In this document: positions 53,838 to 61,941 of the stretch, one piece after another | Numbering within the stretch: position 1 is the stretch's first letter | How the letters are laid out: each line of letters begins with the position of its first letter | Assembly: GCF_014635045.1 (NCBI RefSeq) | Contig: NZ_BMCF01000001.1 | Location: 540,557 to 604,556, forward strand | From: Staphylococcus nepalensis | Lineage (GTDB): Bacteria > Bacillota > Bacilli > Staphylococcales > Staphylococcaceae | Length of the DNA: 64,000 nt | Direction of reading: 5' to 3' | The notes under the pieces: model-generated | Databases searched by the model: none | What the model was told of the DNA's origin: nothing | Seen by the model: only the letters and a program-made list of their open reading frames with translations | Position numbers and translations under genes: made by a program

Positions 53838-55028
53838 ATGGATGGTTTACCAAATAATTATGTAACAAAAGGGTCAAAAACTTATATTAAAATAATCGTT
53901 GCGCTTTTTATCTCTGGGTTTACAATATTTTCTATACTTTATAGCGTCCAACCCTTAATACCCCATTTTACAAAATCTTTTAATGTAAGCGAAACTATGG
54001 CTAGCTTAGCTTTATCCTCTGCAACATTAACCCTTGCGTTTGCAATGTTGTTTTTTGGCGCTATTTCGGAAGTTCTTGGACGAAAACCTATTATGATTTT
54101 TTCAGTGCTTTCTGTGTCCATACTCGCTTTAATTCAACCTTTTTTGGCAGATTTCAATACTTTTTTAATTGTACGGCTGATACAAGGTATATGTTTAGCA
54201 GGACTACCTTCTATAGCTATGGCTTATATTGGTGAAGAAATCTCACCTCACAATTTACCTGAAGCGATGGGCATTTATATAAGTGGCAACGCATTCGGAG
54301 GCGCTTTTGGTCGTATTTTCACAGGATTTATCTCTAGTATTTACGGTTATCAAGTTGGTTTAATCACTATCGGCATAATTAGTGTCATTGCTGCTATTGT
54401 ATTTACTTTTTTACTACCAAACTCACAGCATTTTGAAAAACAACGATTTTCAGTAAAAGCATTATTAATAAGCTATGCCCAACATTTGAAAAATGTCAGA
54501 CTATTAAAACCTTTTATGGTCGGCTTTTTATTATTAGGATGTAATATTGCAGCGTTCAATTATATTGGCTTTGTTTTAGCAGATGAACCATATCGATTAC
54601 ATGATAGTCTTATTAGTTTTATTTATTTACTCTTTTTAATAGGTATGATTTCTTCCATACTTAATGCAAAACTTCGCTCAAAGTTAGGCACTTTAAACGC
54701 TTTGAAATTTAGCATTTTGTTATTAATAGTTGGTATATGTATTACATTATTACCACCATTGTCATTCAAAATACTTGGTCTCGCATTTAGTGTATACGCG
54801 TTTTTTAGCGGTCATGCTATCGCAAGTGCTGTTGTTGCCGGAAGAGCTGAACATCATAAAGCACAAGCTTCTAGTTTGTATTTATTATTTTATTATATGG
54901 GGTCTTCTGTAGGTGGCACATTAGCAGGTTATTTTTACAGCCTCTTACAATGGCCCGGCGTTGTAATAATGATTACGAGTTTTATGATAATTGCATTCAT
55001 TATTTCACTTACCATTAGACAAAAATAG
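53838..55028 (+). CDS. MFS transporter (YnfM-like drug/metabolite exporter)
   Basis: The 396-residue protein has twelve predicted helices. The first helix ends ILYSVQPLIPHFTKSFNVSE, a mark of the YnfM-like branch, and motif A appears as FFGAISEVLGRKPIMIFSVL; the motif C region reads AYIGEEISPHNLPEAMGIY. The branch includes arabinose and drug exporters, but the substrate is not predictable. I chose ATG 53838 after AGTGGGG. It is divergent from the LytM-like gene. Confidence 0.82.
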   Translation: MDGLPNNYVTKGSKTYIKIIVALFISGFTIFSILYSVQPLIPHFTKSFNVSETMASLALSSATLTLAFAMLFFGAISEVLGRKPIMIFSVLSVSILALIQPFLADFNTFLIVRLIQGICLAGLPSIAMAYIGEEISPHNLPEAMGIYISGNAFGGAFGRIFTGFISSIYGYQVGLITIGIISVIAAIVFTFLLPNSQHFEKQRFSVKALLISYAQHLKNVRLLKPFMVGFLLLGCNIAAFNYIGFVLADEPYRLHDSLISFIYLLFLIGMISSILNAKLRSKLGTLNALKFSILLLIVGICITLLPPLSFKILGLAFSVYAFFSGHAIASAVVAGRAEHHKAQASSLYLLFYYMGSSVGGTLAGYFYSLLQWPGVVIMITSFMIIAFIISLTIRQK

Positions 55029-55029
55029 A

Positions 55030-55075
55030 GAGCAAGAGAGAAATCACATTTTTAAATGGTCTCCTTATCTTGCTC
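55030..55075 (+). terminator. terminator of the MFS gene
   Basis: GAGCAAG (55030-55036) and CTTGCTC (55069-55075) close a hairpin with further pairing inside (GAGA / TCTC). The stem base equals that at 30156. Confidence 0.7.
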
Positions 55076-55229
55076 CCTATCAAAGATACCTAAAAAGGTT
55101 ATAAAAGCTTAATACAATTTTTATACTAGGCGTCAATTGCTTATATCCAGTTTATGGTTAAGGTATATGTGTTCATCACTTAATCTCAGTTTCCTTATTG
55201 TTTCAGTACTTTCGTTTTAAACGCTTAAA

Positions 55230-56204
55230 TTAACTGGTCTGTTCCATTTGCGCTTCAAATTTATCGAGTAGCGCGCGAGCCTCGTCTGTCGTATTCGTGC
55301 TCATCAATTGATGTCTTAATTCACTCGCGCCTCTGATGCCCCGTACGTAAATTTTAAAGAATCTACGTAATGGTTTAAACAAACGTGATTCTTCTTTTGA
55401 ATATTTGTCAAATAGTTCAAGATGTAATCTCAACAAGTCTAAAAGTTCTTTGCTGGAATGTTCTCTTGGTTCTTTTTCGAACGCATATGGATTATGAAAA
55501 ATACCTCGACCAATCATGACACCATCAATGCCATACTTCTCAGCTAGTTCAAGTCCTGTTTTTCTGTCTGGGATATCTCCATTAATCGTTAACAAAGTTT
55601 CCGGGGCTATTTCATCACGCAGCTTTTTAATCTCTCCAATTAGTTCCCAGTGTGCATCCACTTTACTCATCTCTTTACGCGTGCGAAGATGAATGGACAG
55701 GTTTGCAATATCTTGCTCGAAAATATGCTTCAACCACGCTCTCCACTCATCAATTTCAGAATAGCCAAGTCGCGTTTTAACACTCACTGGCAGTCCACCC
55801 GCTTTAGCTGCTTGAATAATTTCAGCTGCGATTTCAGGTCGCTGAATTAGACCTGAACCTTTACCTTTTGTTGCAACGTTCGCCACTGGACACCCCATAT
55901 TTAAGTCTATTCCTTTAAAGCCCATCTCTGCCATCGCGATACTCATTTCACGGAAGTGATCTGGCTTATCTCCCCAAATATGAGCAACAATAGGTTGTTC
56001 GTCTTCAGTAAATGTTAAGCGCCCGCGCACACTGTGTACACCTTCAGGGTGGCAAAAGCTTTCTGTATTTGTAAACTCAGTGAAGAATACATCAGGTCTG
56101 CCCGCTTCACTAACAACATGACGAAAGACAACATCTGTAACATCTTCCATCGGTGCTAAAACAAAAAATGGACGCGGCAATTCACGCCAAAAATTTTCTT
56201 TCAT
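55230..56204 (-). CDS. dus: tRNA-dihydrouridine synthase
   Basis: The FMN enzyme reduces uridines in the tRNA D-loop. The 324-residue protein reads [20 protein letters not shown] at the flavin site, [20 protein letters not shown] with the catalytic cysteine, [13 protein letters not shown] and [19 protein letters not shown] at the phosphate-binding end. The C-terminal helical tRNA-binding domain is present. Which of the staphylococcal Dus paralogues it is cannot be told. Monocistronic. Confidence 0.93.
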   Translation of the reverse strand: MKENFWRELPRPFFVLAPMEDVTDVVFRHVVSEAGRPDVFFTEFTNTESFCHPEGVHSVRGRLTFTEDEQPIVAHIWGDKPDHFREMSIAMAEMGFKGIDLNMGCPVANVATKGKGSGLIQRPEIAAEIIQAAKAGGLPVSVKTRLGYSEIDEWRAWLKHIFEQDIANLSIHLRTRKEMSKVDAHWELIGEIKKLRDEIAPETLLTINGDIPDRKTGLELAEKYGIDGVMIGRGIFHNPYAFEKEPREHSSKELLDLLRLHLELFDKYSKEESRLFKPLRRFFKIYVRGIRGASELRHQLMSTNTTDEARALLDKFEAQMEQTS

Positions 56205-56506
56205 ATATATTTAAACCTTCTTATCTATTAATATCTCGAATTTTTATCCATGACGATATTACCACAAAATGTCAACTTACACAAAAGGAAGATATCTAAT
56301 GAAAAGCCTATCCAGACAAATCGCACTAGCAATATATTACAATAAGATAAGAAACTCTGTTATCATTCATAAACCATATTTGACATAAAATAATATTCTA
56401 TCTCGTTTGAAATTTGATAATGTTCCAAAAATTATAAGTAAAATTAAAACAGGCTAATATATCACTCTAACTTTTTCAATAAATTACTTGGAAACAACAG
56501 AATGAT
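56205..56506. other. intergenic region, one doubtful 29-codon ORF
   Basis: AAGGAAGATATCTA precedes an ATG at 56299 on the plus strand, opening 29 codons (MKSLSRQIALAIYYNKIRNS) to a stop at 56388. It is too short to judge. The rest shows no gene or structure I recognise. Confidence 0.4.
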
Positions 56507-57682
56507 TTAACTTCCATTGTTCCCCTGATAGCTATATATACTACTTAACAAACCTACACATAATATGAAAGCAGCAAAAATTAGCGATGCATTGTAATCC
56601 CCTGATTCACCAATTAATATACCTGAAAGTGCTGGCGCAATCATTTGTCCTAAACTGTAAATCATTGTTAATAAAGCTACCAAGTTCACTTTATGATTAC
56701 CTTGAAACATAAGTGTTTGTGCTTTAGACATGAATAATGTTGTTAACCCAAGGAATGTTGCTCCAAAGAACAGAGAACTAATTATTAAGCTCACTACATG
56801 CCCTGAAAAAACAGGTAGTATCACAGCAATGATTTGTAGTACAAATGCAAAATATATTGCTTTCGCATGCCCTACCTTATTTGCCATCATAGACCATAAA
56901 ATCGTAGAAGGCACAGCACCTAAACCTACAAACATCCAACTTAACGCTGCGTAATCGGCTAATCCAGGTATTGATTTAACGATGGCTACTAAGAATGTCC
57001 CTGTGATAATATAACCAGCGCCTTCACAAAAATAGGCGATTGAAAACCCCCAAATAAATTTTTTCTTCACTTTAATTGTTTCGGTATATTCAATATTTTT
57101 TGATTTGAAATTTTTATTTTCGATATTGTGATTTTCGCGCATACCAAATATAACAAAAATCCCTATCATTAAAGAAAAAATGCCTAGTGATATCCAAGTA
57201 AGTTTCCATGTGCTCGCTGTAGTAAATAAGAAAATAAAGATACTACTTGTAAAAATACCTAAACCTACGCCACTATATAACAGACCTGAGATGCCATCTT
57301 TTTTCGCTATTCTTAAAGCTTCAAGCGTTACATTCGATGCTAAAACAAAAACTGTACCGCTTGTTATTCCAGAAACCAAACGCACAATACACCATAGTAG
57401 AAAATTATCAGAAAGTCCCATCATTAAAGTCGAAATAATATTTATAAATAAATAAATTTTCAAATCCGTAACCTTACTAAACATAACAATCCATATAGGA
57501 ACAATGGCTCCTATCAAATAACCTAGATAATTAATCGTAGCTAGTAAACCAGCACTTCGGTCATCTAAACCTCTTGTTTGCTGCATAAATGGCAAAATAG
57601 GTGTATATGCAAAACGTCCAATCGCCATTACTATAAATAAACAAATCATCCCTAATAAAAGTTGCCGATAAGCATGTTGCAT
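56507..57682 (-). CDS. YbfB/YjiJ-family MFS transporter
   Basis: The 391-residue protein has twelve predicted helices. MAIGRFAYTPILPFMQQ in the first helix and ATINYLGYLIGAIVPIW in the second are the signatures of the YbfB/YjiJ branch, whose substrates are unknown. I placed the start at ATG 57682 with AAAGGTGTGGAG before it, since longer in-frame starts would add 22 residues without family resemblance or ribosome site. It is divergent from the DUF3100 pair and separated from it by about 180 bases. Confidence 0.8.
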   Translation of the reverse strand: MQHAYRQLLLGMICLFIVMAIGRFAYTPILPFMQQTRGLDDRSAGLLATINYLGYLIGAIVPIWIVMFSKVTDLKIYLFINIISTLMMGLSDNFLLWCIVRLVSGITSGTVFVLASNVTLEALRIAKKDGISGLLYSGVGLGIFTSSIFIFLFTTASTWKLTWISLGIFSLMIGIFVIFGMRENHNIENKNFKSKNIEYTETIKVKKKFIWGFSIAYFCEGAGYIITGTFLVAIVKSIPGLADYAALSWMFVGLGAVPSTILWSMMANKVGHAKAIYFAFVLQIIAVILPVFSGHVVSLIISSLFFGATFLGLTTLFMSKAQTLMFQGNHKVNLVALLTMIYSLGQMIAPALSGILIGESGDYNASLIFAAFILCVGLLSSIYSYQGNNGS

Positions 57683-57862
57683 CTTCTCCACACCTTTCGA
57701 TTGTAGTGAGTCCATTATACGCTTAAATTCCATATTTACACTTACCAAATTTCTAAAATTTATAAATCATATTGATACCCTTTTCATTTTGAAATATTAA
57801 GTATAGAATAGATTTTATTCGTATTTAGAATTTTCGGAATATTTTAACTAGGAGGGATTGAT

Positions 57863-58666
57863 ATGAAACAACAAAATACACTTTGGAAAGATTGGAGATT
57901 ACATGGCATTGTATTAATTATTATGATTATTTCCGAAGTCATTGGTGCGCATAAAATACCTTTAGGCATAACTTCAATCCTTTTGTTGCCAGTTGTTTAT
58001 GCAGTGTTACTCGGATTAGGGGTTTATTTCACGCCCATCATCGGTAAAAAACAAGCTAAAAATTCCGAACCAATGGTATTTATTTCAGTAGCACTACTCA
58101 TAGCAAAATTTGGTGTAGAAGCAGGGCCCGCATTACCTAAAATCATTGCAGCTGGGCCTGCTTTAATATTACAGGAAGCTGGCAATTTAGCTACGATTAT
58201 CATTTCATTACCATTAGCTATATTATTAGGTTTACGACGTGAGTCTATAGGGATGACTCATTCAATAGGTAGAGAACCCAATTTAGCGCTGATTACCGAA
58301 AAATATGGTATCTCTTCCCCAGAGTGGAGAGGCGTGATGTCTATGTACATATTTGGAACCATTTTTGGGGCGATATTTTTTAGTATCTTTTCTGGTATTT
58401 TGGTTTCCATTTTACCATTTAGTCCGATTGCTTTTGCCATGGCTACAGGAGTAGGAAGTGGCGTAATGACTGCAGCTGCTCTGGGGCCTTTAGTCGAAAT
58501 GTATCCTGACCAAGCTAACACAATTACCGCATTTTCTGGCGTAAGTAATCTTCTGACGTCAGTGACGGGACTTTATATTGGTATTTTAATTGCTCTACCT
58601 TTAACCCGAAAATATTATAGCTTGATTATGCATGTTAAATCAAAATTCACAAAAGATAAGGAGTGA
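57863..58666 (+). CDS. DUF3100 integral membrane protein
   Basis: The 267-residue protein has about eight membrane helices, with motifs LIAKFGVEAGPALPKIIAAG, GPALILQEAGNLATIIISLP, LLGLRRESIGMTHSIGREPN and ATGVGSGVMTAAALGPLVEM, which fit the DUF3100 family; function unknown. The glycine-rich loops resemble those of secondary transporters. It starts after TAGGAGGGATTGAT and is followed five bases later by a second small membrane protein, so the two probably form one complex. Confidence 0.75.
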   Translation: MKQQNTLWKDWRLHGIVLIIMIISEVIGAHKIPLGITSILLLPVVYAVLLGLGVYFTPIIGKKQAKNSEPMVFISVALLIAKFGVEAGPALPKIIAAGPALILQEAGNLATIIISLPLAILLGLRRESIGMTHSIGREPNLALITEKYGISSPEWRGVMSMYIFGTIFGAIFFSIFSGILVSILPFSPIAFAMATGVGSGVMTAAALGPLVEMYPDQANTITAFSGVSNLLTSVTGLYIGILIALPLTRKYYSLIMHVKSKFTKDKE

Positions 58667-58671
58667 CTGTG

Positions 58672-59124
58672 ATGTCTTCAAAAATTATAAATTGGATTCT
58701 CACCTTATGTATAGTAGGAATTATTTCAATTTTTAGTAATTGGATTGGGTATAATGTCATGCCTTTGGAGGCATTACCCGGCATCCTTGCATTAATGGGT
58801 GTCGCCTTATTAGGATTGGTTTTACGTGATATCGTGCCTTTAAACATACCAAGTATTGCTTATATTGGTATAATAGGTTTAATCATTACTATACCTGGGG
58901 TTCCTGGATCTTCTCACATCGTTGAATGGACTGAACAAGTAGATTTGCTGTCATTAGCCACGCCAGTTGTTGCCTATGCAGGCGTTTCAATAGGGAATTC
59001 CTGGGCTGACTTCGCCAAGTTAGGGTGGAAAACCATTGTTATTGGTATTGTTATTTTGCTCAGTACATATATCGGTTCTGCGCTCGTAGCAGAAATTGTA
59101 TTAAAAATTCAAGGTCTAGCTTAA
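58672..59124 (+). CDS. small membrane partner of the DUF3100 protein
   Basis: The 150-residue protein has four to five membrane helices (ILTLCIVGIISIFSNWIGYN; LPGILALMGVALLGLVLRDI; IAYIGIIGLIITIPGVPGSS; IVIGIVILLSTYIGSALVAE). The loop ATPVVAYAGVSIGNSWADF is conserved-looking. It may be the second half of a split transporter with the DUF3100 protein. I chose ATG 58672 after AAGGAG; the GTG at 58663 overlaps the previous stop. Function unknown. Confidence 0.72.
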   Translation: MSSKIINWILTLCIVGIISIFSNWIGYNVMPLEALPGILALMGVALLGLVLRDIVPLNIPSIAYIGIIGLIITIPGVPGSSHIVEWTEQVDLLSLATPVVAYAGVSIGNSWADFAKLGWKTIVIGIVILLSTYIGSALVAEIVLKIQGLA

Positions 59125-59138
59125 TCAACTACAAATAA

Positions 59139-59172
59139 CCCCCAGCTTAAAATAAGTTAACTGGGGGCTTTA
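59139..59172 (+). terminator. terminator of the DUF3100 pair
   Basis: CCCCCAG (59139-59145) and CTGGGGG (59161-59167), with TTAA pairing inside, then CTTTAATATT. Confidence 0.82.
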
Positions 59173-59193
59173 ATATTAAAAATAACAACGTAT

Positions 59194-59535
59194 CTAAATA
59201 TAATAGATAAACACACCAAAATTTAATAAAAATAATATGATGGCTGGGATTGCTTTTTTAATTGGGTCTTTACCTAAGAAAATCAGCGATAAGGCCCCAA
59301 CAAACATAGTCACACCTAGTAATACACTAGATAGTAGTGCAATCACGTTATATAAAACGCCTATAAGCATACCAAGACCGCCTACAAATTCGAATATACC
59401 TGTAATTTGGTTAAAGATAGGTGGGTAGCCGAGACGGGCAAAATCTTTTTTCATTGCGCCAGACAATATTTTAGAACCTGTCATGATAAAAAATATACCT
59501 AATATAATTTGTAATATAATCATAATGATTCCCAT
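59194..59535 (-). CDS. DoxX-family membrane protein
   Basis: The 113-residue protein has four membrane helices. ILGIFFIMTGSKILSGAMKK and FNQITGIFEFVGGLGMLIGV are typical of DoxX-like proteins, which are associated with redox or oxidative-stress functions. It lies 20 bases after the TetR gene on the same strand, so both form a unit controlled from the dyads upstream of tetR. Across that promoter is a DsbA-like thiol protein. Confidence 0.85.
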   Translation of the reverse strand: MGIIMIILQIILGIFFIMTGSKILSGAMKKDFARLGYPPIFNQITGIFEFVGGLGMLIGVLYNVIALLSSVLLGVTMFVGALSLIFLGKDPIKKAIPAIILFLLNFGVFIYYI

Positions 59536-59555
59536 TTTAAAAACCCCATTTCAAT

Positions 59556-60128
59556 TCAATTTTTAGTTGCTTCACAAGATACAAAACCAGAAATAATATA
59601 AGGTGTGACACGTTTAATATAAGTTTCAGCAGAAATATCACTAAAGTTTTGACACCATTTTTCAGAAGCGCTGTAGATACTCGCACTTAACATACTTGCT
59701 GCTAATTGACGCGTACTATCATCCTCAAAATGAATGTCAATCAATAATTTATAAAGTATACTCTCCATATGCGCTTGAACAATATTACTTATCGTTTCCG
59801 GATAACTTCTGTGACACTTCCTATTTAAAGACAATTGGAATTCTGCTACCGCTTTAAAAATATTAGCAATGGTTGTTTCGTCCAATTGACACTGTTCAAA
59901 ATATTCGTAATTTAAATTAATTAATAGCTCTTCAGAAAGCGATTTATCCAATAAATCATAGATGTCACTAAAATGATAATAGAAAGTGGCTCTATTGATA
60001 AGCGCCTCTTGGGTAATATCTTTTATGGTTATGTTTTTAAAATCTTTTTCATCTGAAAGCTTAATAAAAGCTTGCATAATAGATTTTCTAGTTTTAATAA
60101 CTCGCAAGTCTGATTTTGATTGTAGCAT
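59556..60128 (-). CDS. TetR/AcrR-family regulator
   Basis: The 190-residue protein has the N-terminal TetR helix-turn-helix (TRKSIMQAFIKLSDEKDFKN, then ITIKDITQEALINRATFYYH) followed by an all-helical ligand domain with TetR_C_7-like features. GGGAG precedes the ATG. It is transcribed with doxX and divergent from the DsbA-like gene; three copies of a CAACATT half-site lie between them. It probably represses both units. Confidence 0.9.
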   Translation of the reverse strand: MLQSKSDLRVIKTRKSIMQAFIKLSDEKDFKNITIKDITQEALINRATFYYHFSDIYDLLDKSLSEELLINLNYEYFEQCQLDETTIANIFKAVAEFQLSLNRKCHRSYPETISNIVQAHMESILYKLLIDIHFEDDSTRQLAASMLSASIYSASEKWCQNFSDISAETYIKRVTPYIISGFVSCEATKN

Positions 60129-60147
60129 TCGACTCCCTCATTTTCTC

Positions 60148-60186
60148 CCAACATTAATTTATAAATGTTGGATATTCAACATTTAT
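60148..60186. promoter_or_regulatory. TetR operator with three half-sites
   Basis: CCAACATT (60148-60155), AATGTTGG (60164-60171) and CAACATTTAT (60177-60186) are alternating half-sites. ATAAATGTTG/CAACATTTAT (60161-60170 and 60177-60186) is a perfect 10-bp dyad with a six-base spacer; the first two form a second overlapping dyad. Confidence 0.75.
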
Positions 60187-60268
60187 TACAATCTGTTGGT
60201 ACTTATTATTCATATTACTACTTATTATAAGTGTATATCAATTTAATCAAACTTAGGAGGACAAAAAT

Positions 60269-61210
60269 ATGGTTAACAATATGGTATGTGATATCTATTC
60301 AGGCGTTTGTAAACCTAACGAGGAAAGTGAAATAGAAGCAATTAACCTAAACATAGATAGCCCTAACTTAACTTTATATTACGTAACTGACCCTATGTGT
60401 TCACACTGTTGGGCATTCGAACCTACTTTAAATAAACTTTTAGTACAATATGGGCATTTATTTAATTTCCAAATGGTAATGGGGGGTCTATTAGAGGAAT
60501 GGGGAGATGGGCCAATCGACCCAGCTAATGGCATTTATAAACCTGCCGATGTAACACCACACTGGCAAGAGGTAGGAAAGTATTCACGTATGCCTATCGA
60601 TGGTACCATTATGGAAATCGACCCTGTGCAATCTTCATACCCAGCATCACGTTTATATAAAGCAATCCAGCAAATAGATTCACCTACTACCGCTATTGAA
60701 TTCATTAGACTCGTCAGGGAAGCAGTATTTGTATTCAATCAAAATATTTCGAATCCTAAAGTACTTAAATCGATTGTACAGGATTTATATAAAAATAACG
60801 AAACGATAAACACTGCAACTATTTTAGATTTAGCAAATAGTAAAAAAGGTCAAGAACTACTTCAAGATGATTTTAACTTAGTAAGACAATTAGGTGTTAG
60901 AGGTTTCCCTACTATTGTAATAGTAAATAGTGATAATCAAGGCACTAAAATTGTAGGCGGCAGAGATTTAAATGTGTATATTAGTGCAATCGAAACATTA
61001 AACAACAATGATAAATCAGCACCAAAACCCCTTCCAGACTTAGGGTTGTATTTAAAAGCACAGCATAGATTGTTTTCAAAAGAAATTGAGTTTATGTATA
61101 ACATCCAACAAGGTGAAGTCGCACAATTTATCACACATCATTTAGGCCCATCTACCTATGTCGCTAAAAATATGCTTGGCGAAGATTACTATGAAACCAC
61201 ATTAGATTAA
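60269..61210 (+). CDS. DsbA-family thioredoxin-fold protein with CSHC motif
   Basis: The 313-residue protein has no signal peptide, so it is cytosolic. The active site TDPMCSHCWAFEP places the redox pair at C44 and C47, and RGFPTIVIV contains the cis-proline, as in FrnE-like DsbA proteins; the size and C-terminal extension recall the ClpXP adaptor YjbH/SpxH group, but key similarity there is weak. A role in thiol-disulfide or isomerase chemistry under a TetR regulator is likely. AGGAGG precedes the ATG. Two more cysteines (C7, C14) lie in the N-terminal tail. Confidence 0.82.
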   Translation: MVNNMVCDIYSGVCKPNEESEIEAINLNIDSPNLTLYYVTDPMCSHCWAFEPTLNKLLVQYGHLFNFQMVMGGLLEEWGDGPIDPANGIYKPADVTPHWQEVGKYSRMPIDGTIMEIDPVQSSYPASRLYKAIQQIDSPTTAIEFIRLVREAVFVFNQNISNPKVLKSIVQDLYKNNETINTATILDLANSKKGQELLQDDFNLVRQLGVRGFPTIVIVNSDNQGTKIVGGRDLNVYISAIETLNNNDKSAPKPLPDLGLYLKAQHRLFSKEIEFMYNIQQGEVAQFITHHLGPSTYVAKNMLGEDYYETTLD

Positions 61211-61235
61211 TGTGTAATATGTACCTAAAATATAT

Positions 61236-61274
61236 GACTATTGGAACCAATCACTACCCTTTGGTTTCATAGTC
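61236..61274 (+). terminator. hairpin after the DsbA-like gene
   Basis: GACTATTGGAACCAA pairs with TTGGTTTCATAGTC with one mismatch. The downstream sequence is only moderately T-rich, so termination is probable rather than certain. Confidence 0.55.
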
Positions 61275-61390
61275 ACTCTATTATATGGACAACTATTTTA
61301 TAAAGACTTAGTGGAATAAAATTTACTATTCAGCTATTATACTAAGTCAAATAAATTTATGATTATAATGTAAAAATCAAATTACTTTAA

Positions 61391-61726
61391 TTATCTTTCT
61401 TTCCTTTTTAAATACTCCTTATACTTAAATGTTTCTATATTATTAGTTACGATAATATTTTTATGAAGTTGCATTTTAAGGTAACTACTCACTTCACAAA
61501 CTGCATCCACTTCTAATGACTTAAAATCATTCATTTTAAGTAATAGAAAATCTAAATCTTTAACTTTATTATTCGTTTGAGAAAGTAAATTATAAATATT
61601 TCTTAAAAGACTCTGTTTATAATTCTTTTTTGAAATTGTTACTACTCTTGAATTTATAGGTTCTTGTTTCCTATTGCGTAAATAAAAAAGTATATTACCC
61701 TTGCTATATTGAATAATAACAAACAT
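61391..61726 (-). CDS. uncharacterised protein, 111 residues
   Basis: I do not recognise the family. The protein is basic and Asn/Lys-rich (IIQYSKGNILFYLRNRKQEP, NNKVKDLDFLLLKMNDFKSL, VSSYLKMQLHKNIIVTNNIE) with predicted mixed alpha/beta structure and no signal or membrane segment. GGGG lies seven bases before the ATG, and the reading frame is open throughout, so it is likely real. It sits alone between the DsbA-like gene and the large surface protein. Its composition is more AT-rich than neighbouring genes, which could mean recent acquisition. Confidence 0.65.
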   Translation of the reverse strand: MFVIIQYSKGNILFYLRNRKQEPINSRVVTISKKNYKQSLLRNIYNLLSQTNNKVKDLDFLLLKMNDFKSLEVDAVCEVSSYLKMQLHKNIIVTNNIETFKYKEYLKRKER

Positions 61727-61868
61727 ATATTAACCCCATTTTATTTTTATAAAGTCTATTAAATTTATACACATCAATCACAATTTATAAACGTATTTAT
61801 TTAATTTAACTCAGTTTATTAGTTTATTAAAAAAATAACATTAATTAGCTATTGGGCATAATAAATTT

Positions 61869-61903
61869 GAGGCCGAAACATTATTTTTTTATGTCTCGGC
61901 CTC
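61869..61903 (-). terminator. terminator of the LPXTG surface protein gene
   Basis: GAGGCCGAAACAT pairs with ATGTCTCGGCCTC, followed on the minus strand by AAATTTATTAT. Same hairpin family as 5162 and 49219. Confidence 0.8.
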
Positions 61904-61941
61904 ACTCATACTTATATTAATTTTCTGTTTGTAAACTGATG

